This document shows, piece by piece, positions 8,874 to 17,181 of a DNA stretch of 64,000 bases. Within the stretch, counting starts at the first letter, position 1; each line of letters begins with the position of its first letter. The translations under genes and the position numbers were made by a program. The stretch lies in assembly GCF_003054265.1 (NCBI RefSeq), contig NZ_QBKT01000001.1, forward strand, positions 434,001 through 498,000, given 5' to 3'. Source of the DNA: Kordia periserrulae (GTDB lineage: Bacteria > Bacteroidota > Bacteroidia > Flavobacteriales > Flavobacteriaceae). A model generated the notes under the pieces. The model ran no database searches, was not told where the DNA came from, and was given only the letters and a program-made list of their open reading frames with translations.

Positions 8874-9653
8874 ATGAATACTTCTCCAATTGGCATTTTT
8901 GATTCAGGCGTTGGCGGCACTTCTATTTGGCGAGAAATTCACAAATTATTGCCCCATGAAAACACTATTTATTTAGCCGATAGTAAAAATGCACCGTATG
9001 GCCCAAAAGGCAAACAAAAAATTGTAGAACTTTCCATAAAAAACACTGAATTACTGTTAGGAAAAGGCTGTAAACTCATTGTCGTTGCCTGTAACACTGC
9101 AACAACCAATGCCATTCGCTATTTGCGTGAAAATTACAACGTTCCTTTTATCGGTATTGAACCTGCCATTAAACCTGCTGCGTTACAAACGAAATCCAAC
9201 ACTATTGGCATTTTAGCAACCAAAGGAACCTTATCGAGCGAATTGTTTCACAGAACAAGCGATTTGTACACCAGCGGCGTTACTGTGATTGAACAAATTG
9301 GTGAAGGATTAGTTCCACTAATTGAAAATGGTGAAATCAACTCACCAAAAATGGAAAAATTACTGAATTTGTATCTGCAACCAATGATTGCTGCAAATAT
9401 TGATTATCTAGTTTTGGGCTGTAGTCATTATCCATACCTCATTCCGAAGTTACAAACTTTGCTTCCAAAACACGTAACCATTATCGATTCTGGAATTGCC
9501 GTTGCGAAACAGACTCAAGCAATTTTAGAACGACACACGCTCTCTGCTCCTAAAATGAATTCAGGAACGTGTATTTTTTACAGCAATGGAAATCCTGAAA
9601 TTCTACGCGATATTGTACAAGGCAACTTTACAGTAGAAGCGCTGGATTTTTAA
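8874..9653 (+). CDS. murI: Glutamate racemase
   Basis: 259 residues of glutamate racemase, which makes D-glutamate for peptidoglycan. The opening IGIFDSGVGGTSI and the two catalytic Cys motifs, VVACNTATTNAI (about residue 73) and VLGCSHYPYL (about residue 185), are all present and correctly spaced. It stands alone between the bamA-operon terminator and the convergent carbonic-anhydrase gene. A weak promoter (TTG at 8825-8827, TAATTTTT at 8850-8857) may drive it. No terminator hairpin is obvious in the 53 bp that follow. Confidence 0.97.
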   Translation: MNTSPIGIFDSGVGGTSIWREIHKLLPHENTIYLADSKNAPYGPKGKQKIVELSIKNTELLLGKGCKLIVVACNTATTNAIRYLRENYNVPFIGIEPAIKPAALQTKSNTIGILATKGTLSSELFHRTSDLYTSGVTVIEQIGEGLVPLIENGEINSPKMEKLLNLYLQPMIAANIDYLVLGCSHYPYLIPKLQTLLPKHVTIIDSGIAVAKQTQAILERHTLSAPKMNSGTCIFYSNGNPEILRDIVQGNFTVEALDF

Positions 9654-9706
9654 AAAAAGTACCTCATTCTGAATCTTTTATCTGTCGCTGCTCCAAACAG
9701 ACCTTA

Positions 9707-10228
9707 TTAAGCATCTTCCTCTTTAAACCAACTCGAATATTTCACATAATTATCGGCAATGCGATTAATTTCTCCTGAAATCAATTCCTTGCTGATATCT
9801 TTTACTTTTTTCGCGGGAACGCCAGCATAAATACTCCCCGATTCCACATGCGTATTTTTAGTCACAACCGCGCCAGCTGCAATGATGCTATTGCTTTCCA
9901 CTACACAATCGTCCATCACAATACTTCCCATGCCAATCAACACATTATCATGAATGGTACAACCATGCACAATTGCGTTGTGTCCGATAGATACATTATT
10001 TCCTATAGTTGTCGGTGAGGTTTGATAGGTTGCATGAATCACCGCGCCATCTTGCACGTTGACTTTATTGCCCATTTTGATAAAATGTACATCACCACGA
10101 ATTACCGCATTGAACCAAACACTGCATTGATTGCCCATAGTCACGTCTCCGACGATAGTTGCGTTTTCAGCGAGAAAGCAATCTTCTCCAATTTGTGGGT
10201 GTTTTCCGTTTACTGGTTTGATGATCAT
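9707..10228 (-). CDS. Gamma carbonic anhydrase family protein
   Basis: 173 residues built almost entirely of left-handed beta-helix hexapeptide repeats (for example ENATIVGDVTMGN, GNNVSIGHNAIVHG, DNVLIGMGSIVMDD), with a short C-terminal helix. The three expected zinc-ligand His residues are visible at about 65, 83 and 88 (GAVIHATYQ, SIGHNAIVHG), with the usual spacing for gamma-class carbonic anhydrases of the YrdA/PaaY type. Many such proteins have weak or unproven CO2 hydratase activity, so the substrate is uncertain. It converges on murI. Confidence 0.92.
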   Translation of the reverse strand: MIIKPVNGKHPQIGEDCFLAENATIVGDVTMGNQCSVWFNAVIRGDVHFIKMGNKVNVQDGAVIHATYQTSPTTIGNNVSIGHNAIVHGCTIHDNVLIGMGSIVMDDCVVESNSIIAAGAVVTKNTHVESGSIYAGVPAKKVKDISKELISGEINRIADNYVKYSSWFKEEDA

Positions 10229-10758
10229 ATTTTTTAGGTGTTGGGTTTTGGGTGTTGGGTTTTAGTTATTGTTTTTTGTTCTTTGTTCTTTGTTCTTTGT
10301 TGTTCGTGTTTTGGAAGTTTCTAATTCGAGTTCAGCTTAACGAAATACATTTTCAATCTTAAATAAAAAACATTGGTACATTTTCAAATTATCAAATTGC
10401 TACATTAACAATACCGTCACTTCGAGTGAAATCTTGAAAAGATTTTGTATCGAGAAACGCTTTGAAACGTCAGCTTTTTAATTATTGTTGTTTGTTGTTT
10501 GTTTTTCGTGTTTTGAAATTTCAAATTCGAGTTCAGCTTAACGAAATACATTTTCAATCTTAAATAAAAAACATTGGTACATTTTCAAATTATCAAATTG
10601 CTACATTAACAATACCGTCACTTCGAGTGAAATCTTGAAAAGATTTTGTATCGAGAAGCACTTTGAAACGTCAGCTTTTTGATTATTGTTTTTTGTGTTT
10701 TGTTTTTCGTGTTTTGAAATTTCAAATTCGAGTTCAAGTTCAAGTTCGAGTTCAAGCG
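10229..10758. other. 530-bp non-coding stretch between LytTR regulator and carbonic anhydrase gene
   Basis: I find no convincing gene here. It holds GT-rich simple repeats near 10240-10305 (runs of GGGTGTTGGGTTTT and TTCTTTGT units), the 201-bp tandem repeat described separately, and a short array of TTCAAG/TTCGAG hexamers at about 10725-10755. Confidence 0.8.
10303..10735. repeat. Tandem repeat, period 201 bp, about 2.15 copies
   Basis: Two nearly identical copies of a 201-bp unit (about 10303-10503 and 10504-10704) are followed by the first 30 bp of a third. Landmarks recur exactly 201 bp apart, for instance GTTCAGCTTA at 10330 and 10531, and GTTCA again at 10732. Each unit has a perfect 7-bp hairpin (AAATCTT-GAA-AAGATTT, at 10429-10445 and 10630-10646) flanked by CACTTCGAGTG and ATCGAGAA. 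Similar CTTCGAGTG-bearing repeats are, from memory, scattered between genes in other flavobacteria. Confidence 0.9.
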
Positions 10759-11490
10759 TTATTTAAAATACGACAATAAATTTGCTTTTTTCGTTGACGA
10801 AACCAAAACTTCTTTTCCGTTGCTTAATACTACGCTTCCGCCTTTTCCTTTGCGATATTTCACAACTTCATTTACATTGACCAAATACGATTTGTGAACT
10901 CTTGCAAACGGATATTGACTTAGTGCTTCTTCAAAATATTTTAGCGTTTTACTCACCACAATTTTGGAATTGTTGATGTAAATCTCAGTATAATTGTCGT
11001 CTGCTTTACAATAAATAATATCAGAAACATTTAACACTTCAAAACCGTCTTGTTGCGGAATGGTAATTTTTCCGTTGATACTTTCAATAGTTGTCGCCAA
11101 AACCGTTTCCGCCAAACGCTCTTCTTTACTTTTGATAGCAACTACATGATCGACTGCTTTGATGAGGTCGTCAATCGAAATTGGTTTTAGTAAATAATAC
11201 GATGCGTGACTGTTCAACGCTTCAATCGCATAATGATCATACGCCGTTACAAAAATGGTTTCAAACGAGCGATCGCCTACTTTTTCGAGCAAATCAAAGG
11301 CATTCCCAAACGGCATTTCCACATCTAAAAACACCAAATCCAATTCGTTGTTTCGTATCAAAACGAGTGCATCTTCAATATTAGAAGCTTCGCCAATCAC
11401 ATTGACATTCGGACAGTATTTTGCGACGTATTTTTTTAGAATTTCTCTACTAATTTCTTCGTCTTCAACAATAATGGTTTGTAATTGCAT
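10759..11490 (-). CDS. LytTR-family response regulator
   Basis: 243 residues. Residues 1-125 are a receiver domain with the acidic pocket (IVEDEE), the phospho-acceptor Asp56 in VFLDVEMP, and the conserved Lys in YYLLKPIS. Residues about 140-240 are a LytTR DNA-binding domain (IIYCKADDNYTEIYI ... FARVHKSYLVNVNEV). It acts as the cytosolic output of the histidine kinase encoded immediately upstream: the kinase TAA directly abuts this ATG with no spacer. Targets are unknown. Confidence 0.95.
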   Translation of the reverse strand: MQLQTIIVEDEEISREILKKYVAKYCPNVNVIGEASNIEDALVLIRNNELDLVFLDVEMPFGNAFDLLEKVGDRSFETIFVTAYDHYAIEALNSHASYYLLKPISIDDLIKAVDHVVAIKSKEERLAETVLATTIESINGKITIPQQDGFEVLNVSDIIYCKADDNYTEIYINNSKIVVSKTLKYFEEALSQYPFARVHKSYLVNVNEVVKYRKGKGGSVVLSNGKEVLVSSTKKANLLSYFK

Positions 11491-13728
11491 TTAGTCTTTT
11501 TTGAGCGTTAATATTACTTTCGTTCCTTGTCCATCCTCAAACACATCGGTTACAGAAACATCTACTTTGTCTTTGTACATATCGTTTAAAATCGCGATTC
11601 GTTTTTTGATATTTCCCATACCTTTCGATTTTTGACGCAACTGATTTTTGGTTTTTAATTCCATAGAGCGTTTGCGACCAATGCCGTCATCTTCTATCAC
11701 AATTTCAATCATTTCATCCGTTTTTGGCGTGATGGAAATTTTCAACAAACCTTTTTCTTCTTTGTAGCGCAGTCCGTGCCAAATAGCGTTTTCAATGTAC
11801 GGTTGCAGCAACATCGGCGGAATTTGATATTCGGAAACTTTCAATTGTTCGTCTACGTGAATTTCATAGTCAAACTTGTCTTGAAAACGCAAATGTTCGA
11901 GTCGCACGTACAATTCTAGCAATTCCAACTCTTTGGAAAGCGGAATAAAGTCTTCATCCGAATTTTCCAATACCGAACGCATCAAGGTAGAAAACTCCGA
12001 TAAGTAGCGATTGGCATTGCGTTCGTCATTGAGCGCGATGTAATTGTTGACCGAATTCAACGCATTGAAAATAAAGTGCGGATTCATTTGCGTTCTGAGC
12101 GATTTCAACGCCAATAAATTGTTGGCAAGCTTCTGTTGTTTGCTATTTCTGTACAACAAATAAATTGTGACAATTAATAATAGCATCCCGAAAATAAGTG
12201 AATAAATAGTATATTTCTGAGTCTGATTGCTCTTTTCTACCAATTCTTGTTCGCGGCGATAACTTTCCGTTCGTAACAGTTCTAGTTTTCCATTGGCTTC
12301 CAAACTGTTGATACGTGTTTGTTGCTCCTGAATGTTTTTTCGCAAGCGACTTGCTTCTGAAATTTGCTGTTCTTTTCGAATTACCAATTCGTTGACCAAT
12401 TCTACATATTCTTCAAACTTATCCCGTGCTTTTTCAAAATCTCCCATAGACTTATAGGCTTCTGAAAGTCTTCGTGTTGCATCTTTTGCAACAATAATAT
12501 CTTCTTTTGAATTGGCCTCCGAAGCACTTTTTTCCAAATATGGCAAGGCTTCATCGTATTTTTCCTGTAAGATTAAAGCGTTTCCTATTTTATAATTAAT
12601 TCGCTGCGAACTGATGACTACAGAATCGTTCAATGCTCCTTTGGCAACCTGCGTTTCTGAACCCGATTTTTCTAAGTCTTCTAAATTCTTTTTACGCAGT
12701 TGAATTTCTTTGTCGTACAAGTTGTTTGAATTGTAGAAATCTGCCACACGATCTTGTTCAACAATGGCACGTTTTAGGTTTTGTTCTTGCGCTAAATTCA
12801 ACGAATTTGTAAAATATCCTGCGGCCTGATTTACATTTCCAGATGCAGCGTAATTGTCTGCAATTTTAGAATTCAAATCTGTGATTTTTGGCGTAATTAA
12901 GTCTTCTTTCGCAATTGCCAATCCTTTGTTGTAATTTTCAAGTGCAATATCATATTTCCCTAATGCCTTGTAGGCGTCGCCCAAACCTTCGTACACCGTA
13001 ATTTCTTGGTAACGCGATACATTATTACGCAAAATTCGTTCAAATGATTCAATCGCTTCCTTATAATCGCCATTCAACAATTGTGTTTTTCCAAGTGAAA
13101 TCCACAAACGCGTTGTGCTATACGTATTGAGTGCAATTTGATAATTGCTAATTGCCAAATCGTACTGTTTCCAATACGCATACACATCTCCTAACACTTC
13201 ATACGCATCCGAAAGTTGTTTTTTGTCATTGGAATCATACACACTTGTCAACGCTTTTTCTATGTATTCAATACTTTTTTCAATGTCTTTCTTTTTAAAT
13301 ATTTTGGCAGAATCGAGCATGATTTTATGCTGCTCCAGATTGGATTTTCTCTTTTTAGAAAATTTCTTTGTCGTAGGTATTTCTTCTTCTCCATAACCAT
13401 CTACCAACACCACAATAGATTCGTCACTATCAATCACGTGAAATTGTTTTCCAAAACTCGGATGCTCAATCACCAACTGATCGCCTACGCGCGTTTTAAT
13501 GGTGAAGCGACCAAACATATTTGTTTTCGTAACATCGCCACCCACAATACGAATCGTTGCTTCTGCTACAGGTTCACGATTGTTTTTTCCTCGTATTTCA
13601 CCGCGTACTGTAAAATAAGCTGCTTCATCTTTTTGCTGTGTTTCCGTATTTTGAGAAACTACCGTTTGAAATGAAATCAGGCAAAAAAACAGACATAGTA
13701 TGCTAAGTGTTTGCTTCATCTTTTTCAT
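11491..13728 (-). CDS. LytS-type sensor histidine kinase with carboxypeptidase-regulatory-like and TPR domains
   Basis: 745 residues. The order is a signal peptide (about 1-26), a carboxypeptidase-D regulatory-like beta domain (about 38-110; EPVAEATIRIVGGDVTKTNM, then GRFTIKT), then TPR repeats (about 150-430, for example AYWKQYDLAISNYQIALNTY). These are followed by a coiled coil, one membrane helix (YSLIFGMLLLIVTIYLLY, about 508-525), and a His_kinase/LytS module with the phospho-His in QMNPHFIFNALNSVNNYIAL. A HATPase domain ends it (PYIENAIWHGL, DDGIGR, GMGNIKKR). The sensing half is thus periplasmic. ATG 13719 is an alternative start. It pairs with the adjacent LytTR regulator. Confidence 0.93.
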   Translation of the reverse strand: MKKMKQTLSILCLFFCLISFQTVVSQNTETQQKDEAAYFTVRGEIRGKNNREPVAEATIRIVGGDVTKTNMFGRFTIKTRVGDQLVIEHPSFGKQFHVIDSDESIVVLVDGYGEEEIPTTKKFSKKRKSNLEQHKIMLDSAKIFKKKDIEKSIEYIEKALTSVYDSNDKKQLSDAYEVLGDVYAYWKQYDLAISNYQIALNTYSTTRLWISLGKTQLLNGDYKEAIESFERILRNNVSRYQEITVYEGLGDAYKALGKYDIALENYNKGLAIAKEDLITPKITDLNSKIADNYAASGNVNQAAGYFTNSLNLAQEQNLKRAIVEQDRVADFYNSNNLYDKEIQLRKKNLEDLEKSGSETQVAKGALNDSVVISSQRINYKIGNALILQEKYDEALPYLEKSASEANSKEDIIVAKDATRRLSEAYKSMGDFEKARDKFEEYVELVNELVIRKEQQISEASRLRKNIQEQQTRINSLEANGKLELLRTESYRREQELVEKSNQTQKYTIYSLIFGMLLLIVTIYLLYRNSKQQKLANNLLALKSLRTQMNPHFIFNALNSVNNYIALNDERNANRYLSEFSTLMRSVLENSDEDFIPLSKELELLELYVRLEHLRFQDKFDYEIHVDEQLKVSEYQIPPMLLQPYIENAIWHGLRYKEEKGLLKISITPKTDEMIEIVIEDDGIGRKRSMELKTKNQLRQKSKGMGNIKKRIAILNDMYKDKVDVSVTDVFEDGQGTKVILTLKKD

Positions 13729-13931
13729 TAAGAATGATAAACTTACGCACTTTCGTTGATATACTAAAATGTGCTACTACTGAAAACCGCCTTTTTTCGT
13801 GTTTTTTAGGCGATTTTTCACGATTTCTCTCAAGGAAAGAATCCATTCACTCATTCAATATGACTATTGACTCATTGGTGTTTTTTTTCAAATTTCTTTG
13901 CGGGTACTTTTAGACAAAATTTAATCAAAAA

Positions 13932-14957
13932 ATGAAAAAAATAACACTTTTACTCTGCTTGTGCATTACACAATTCATCATAGCGCAACACAAAGGAAAC
14001 TATGACCAGAATCTTCAAATTTCCAGGCAAAATATAGCAACTTCTAGAAGCATGGGCAACGCGAATTTTGGGCCTCGTGCTACCAATCCGACAAGAAATA
14101 TAACTCCAAATTCCAATATTGTCATTGACGTACACGCATTGTACAATGCAAAAGCGACTTCGTACACCGCAATTTTTAATATTTCGCAAATTGGTCCGAC
14201 AGCCGAAGAAACACACAAACTTGTGAATGAGCGTGTTGACAATGTTCGAAATGAATTGCTTTCCGCAGGAATTGCCAAAAATGATATCGCTATCGACGTC
14301 ATTTCGTTTGTACCTGTGTATGAAATTGAAGTGGAGAAAAAGTTGTTTAGCAAAAAATACAATGAAGTCCCAAAAGGCTTTGAGTTGCAACAAAACATTC
14401 ATATTAAGTTTACAAAAACAGCGCAATTTGAAAAGATTTTAGCGTCATGTGCTGTCAATGAAATTTACAACTTGGTAAAGGTTGATTATTTTATAGAAAA
14501 TATTCGTGAAGTGTATAAAAAGCTGCAAACTTCACTCCTATCTTTAGTAAAAGAAGAAAAAGAATACTATAAAATTTTAGGATTTGATTTGACTAATTAT
14601 GATGCTATTATGGCAGATGATAAGTATTGTTATTTCCCAAAGGATTTTTATAGGAACTATCAAGCATATAATAGTATTTCATTTGAAGCATTAGAAGGAA
14701 AGAGAAGCGTGACTAAAGCGAAAAAACAAACTTCGTATTATTACCAACCGATTTCGACAGAAAATTATGATATCGTCATCAACCCTAACATTTTAGAACC
14801 CGTGATACAAATTGGTATGCAAATTAAGTTGGTGTACACACCAAAACCAAAGGAGCAAAAACAAGAACCAAAAACAGAAATTAAAACCGAGCATAAATAT
14901 TATGTGATTTCGCCAGATGGCAATATTGACGTAAAGGAATTGAGAACAAACAACTAA
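13932..14957 (+). CDS. SIMPL-domain (DUF541) periplasmic protein
   Basis: 341 residues with signal peptide MKKITLLLCLCITQFIIAQ. The middle (about 60-300) shows the SIMPL pattern: a strand with an Asp/Ala-rich start (NIVIDVHALYNAKATSYTAI), a helix with VNERVDNVRNELLSAGI, and an Asp-Ile-based repeat. It is longer and more divergent than the next gene, with a charged C-terminal extension rich in Lys, Glu and Gln. SIMPL proteins are periplasmic and mostly of unknown function; some bind or oligomerise on partner proteins. It begins a probable three-gene unit with 7 bp and 48 bp spacings. Confidence 0.75.
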   Translation: MKKITLLLCLCITQFIIAQHKGNYDQNLQISRQNIATSRSMGNANFGPRATNPTRNITPNSNIVIDVHALYNAKATSYTAIFNISQIGPTAEETHKLVNERVDNVRNELLSAGIAKNDIAIDVISFVPVYEIEVEKKLFSKKYNEVPKGFELQQNIHIKFTKTAQFEKILASCAVNEIYNLVKVDYFIENIREVYKKLQTSLLSLVKEEKEYYKILGFDLTNYDAIMADDKYCYFPKDFYRNYQAYNSISFEALEGKRSVTKAKKQTSYYYQPISTENYDIVINPNILEPVIQIGMQIKLVYTPKPKEQKQEPKTEIKTEHKYYVISPDGNIDVKELRTNN

Positions 14958-14964
14958 TTATATC

Positions 14965-15675
14965 ATGAAGCATCTTACAATCATTATCGTATTTCTATTG
15001 TGCATTCCTTTGGCAGTTCTATCGCAAAGTGAAAAAAACTTTATCGATCAAAATTATATTGAGATTACCGGAACTGCGGAAACGTTGGTAACTCCTGATG
15101 AAATTTATGTTTCTGTAACGCTTACAGAGAAAAATCATAAAAAAACGATTGAAGAACAAGAACAATTGTTGCTAGCCAATTTAAAAAGTTTAGGTATTGA
15201 TACCGATACAGATGTGTCTGTTTCTAGCTTTCAAGGTAGTTATGAACGTTATTTTTTACGACGCAACGAAGTTGAGAAAGAAAAAAAGTATCAAATCATT
15301 ATTCATGACGGCGTTACGCTTTCAAAGACATTTATGGTGCTAGATAGCTTACACATTACAAATGCTAGCATTACCAAAGTAAGTCATTCTGAAATTGAAA
15401 AGTTTCGAAGAGATACCAAAATTAAATCGCTCGTGGTAGCCAAAGAAAAAGCTAAACAATATGCTGAAGCAATTGACCAAGAGATTGGAAAAGCAATTTT
15501 TATTCAAGAAGTTGACCCGAATTCCTATCAAAGAGTAGCGCAATACAGGGCTTTGAACTCCTCTAACACCATTACAAATTTGACAGCTTCTATGGAATTG
15601 CAAAATATCGCTTTTCAAAAAATTAGTCTCACCGCCACTGTTTTAACCAGATTTGAACTAAAAACAAGTAATTAA
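14965..15675 (+). CDS. SIMPL-domain (DUF541) periplasmic protein
   Basis: 236 residues with signal peptide (MKHLTIIIVFLLCIPLAVLS, then Q). The SIMPL domain is plainer here: YIEITGTAETLVTPDEIYVS at about residues 31-50, then TLTEKNHKKTIEEQEQLLLA and the helix SLVVAKEKAKQYAEAIDQEI, with a strand KISLTATVLTRFEL at the end. This is the classic DUF541 outline (GxAxxxxxPD, AxxKAxxxA). It follows the first SIMPL gene by 7 bp, so the two may form a heteromeric periplasmic assembly. This is inference from adjacency. Confidence 0.88.
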   Translation: MKHLTIIIVFLLCIPLAVLSQSEKNFIDQNYIEITGTAETLVTPDEIYVSVTLTEKNHKKTIEEQEQLLLANLKSLGIDTDTDVSVSSFQGSYERYFLRRNEVEKEKKYQIIIHDGVTLSKTFMVLDSLHITNASITKVSHSEIEKFRRDTKIKSLVVAKEKAKQYAEAIDQEIGKAIFIQEVDPNSYQRVAQYRALNSSNTITNLTASMELQNIAFQKISLTATVLTRFELKTSN

Positions 15676-15723
15676 TCACCAAAAGCATCACCAGACTTGA
15701 ATTAAGAACTTAAAACAAAAAAC

Positions 15724-16899
15724 ATGAAAAAATTAAATTTATTCATTGCAAGTACGTTACTTTTTGTGGGTGCTTGTAAAGGAAACTCAAAAACAGACAC
15801 TGTGCTGTTGAGTGAAACAGCAACGAATTTAAACGCAACTACAGTACTGACTACAAAAGTTGTTGCTAAAAACACCATTAAAGTCGCGCTATTGTTAGAC
15901 ACTAGTAATAGTATGGACGGATTGATTCATCAAGCGAAAGCACAGTTATGGGAAATTATCAATGAGCTTTCGTATGCAAAATGCGGTACAGAAAAGCCTA
16001 GTTTGGAAATTGCCTTATACGAATACGGAAACGACAATTTGCCATCGGAAGAAGGTTATATTCGACAAGTATTAGGATTTAGTAATGACTTGGATGAAAT
16101 TTCTGAAAAGCTATTTTCGTTAACCACACGCGGTGGGAATGAGTTCTGCGGACATGTAATTCAAACATCCATGGATCAACTAAATTGGGGAAACAATCCG
16201 AAAGATTTGAAACTGTTATTCATTGCTGGAAACGAACCTTTTACGCAAGGAACTATCAGCTATAAAGATGCCATTACCAACGCTATTGAAAAAGACGTTG
16301 TTATCAATACTATTTTTTGTGGAAACTATGAACAAGGAATTTCAGGTATGTGGAAAGATGGTGCGGTATTGGGAAAAGGAGATTATATGACCATTGCGCA
16401 CAATAAAAGTATTGCTTATATAGAAACTCCGTACGATAAAAAGATTATGGGATACAATGCAAGCTTAAACTCAACTTACATCGCATATGGTTCCAAAGGA
16501 AATTACAGAATGACGAAACAAGCAACACAAGATGCAAACGCGAGTTCTATCAATGCTGAAATTGCGGTAGACAGAGCGGTTTCTAAAAGCTCCGATTTTT
16601 ACACTAATTCTTCTTGGGACTTAGTAGACGGAATTGCCAACGATTCTGTCAAAGTAGACGAATTGTCCGAAAGTGAATTACCAAAAGAACTCAAAGGCAA
16701 ATCGAAAGAGCAGATTTTAACGTATGTGAAAGAACAGCAAAAAAAGCGAAAAGAAATTCAACAAAAAATTCGTGAGTTAAACGCGAAGCGAAAAGCATAC
16801 ATTTCTGAAAAAAGTACTGAAAAAGGAAAAAATGATTTGGAAAGCGCTATCATTCAAGCTATCAAAAAGCAAGCAGCCCGTAAAAATTACACATGGTAA
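15724..16899 (+). CDS. VWA-domain lipoprotein
   Basis: 391 residues. The N-terminus carries a lipobox (FVGAC, Cys18), so the protein is probably a lipoprotein. A von Willebrand factor A domain spans about 52-260, with an intact MIDAS start D59-T-S61-N-S63 (VALLLDTSNSMDG), which binds a divalent ion and usually a protein ligand. Conserved later pieces include LTTRGGNEFCGHVIQ and LLFIAGNEPFTQG. The last 90 residues are a charged helical tail (Lys/Glu/Gln). Ligand and role are unknown. It follows the two SIMPL genes and is closed by a terminator at 17033. Confidence 0.88.
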   Translation: MKKLNLFIASTLLFVGACKGNSKTDTVLLSETATNLNATTVLTTKVVAKNTIKVALLLDTSNSMDGLIHQAKAQLWEIINELSYAKCGTEKPSLEIALYEYGNDNLPSEEGYIRQVLGFSNDLDEISEKLFSLTTRGGNEFCGHVIQTSMDQLNWGNNPKDLKLLFIAGNEPFTQGTISYKDAITNAIEKDVVINTIFCGNYEQGISGMWKDGAVLGKGDYMTIAHNKSIAYIETPYDKKIMGYNASLNSTYIAYGSKGNYRMTKQATQDANASSINAEIAVDRAVSKSSDFYTNSSWDLVDGIANDSVKVDELSESELPKELKGKSKEQILTYVKEQQKKRKEIQQKIRELNAKRKAYISEKSTEKGKNDLESAIIQAIKKQAARKNYTW

Positions 16900-17032
16900 T
16901 TTAGACTGCTTTGCTTTTAGATAATTAGAGCGCTTCGCTTTTAGATATTAGCCTTTTATTTGCTTCGCAAATTGGTTGGTTTTTTCTTTTTGCCTGCGCA
17001 AAAATTTTTAAAAGCATGCTGATTCACACACT

Positions 17033-17077
17033 GAAAGTTTAGTAATAACCTGTGTTATTGCTAAACTTTCTTTTTTT
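17033..17077 (+). terminator. Strong terminator after SIMPL-SIMPL-VWA genes
   Basis: A 17-bp stem (17033-17049 with 17054-17070, one G-U pair) closes a 4-nt CTGT loop and is followed by TTTTTTT. It lies 134 bp after the VWA stop. The sequence between (16900-17030) has an imperfect GCTTTGCTTTTAGAT/GCTTCGCTTTTAGAT repeat and no gene. Confidence 0.88.
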
Positions 17078-17181
17078 ATAAAATAATTTAACCCACAGAA
17101 AACCAACACATCATAAACTTCGTATGTATTGACAGAAGGCTTTGAAAGTCAATAACTAATCCCCGAATTAATACAAAAACT

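Noticed and set aside
16900-17030. GCTTTGCTTTTAGAT-type imperfect repeat as a possible mobile element
   Set aside because: Only two short imperfect copies are present with no ends, no target duplication and no enzyme gene nearby.
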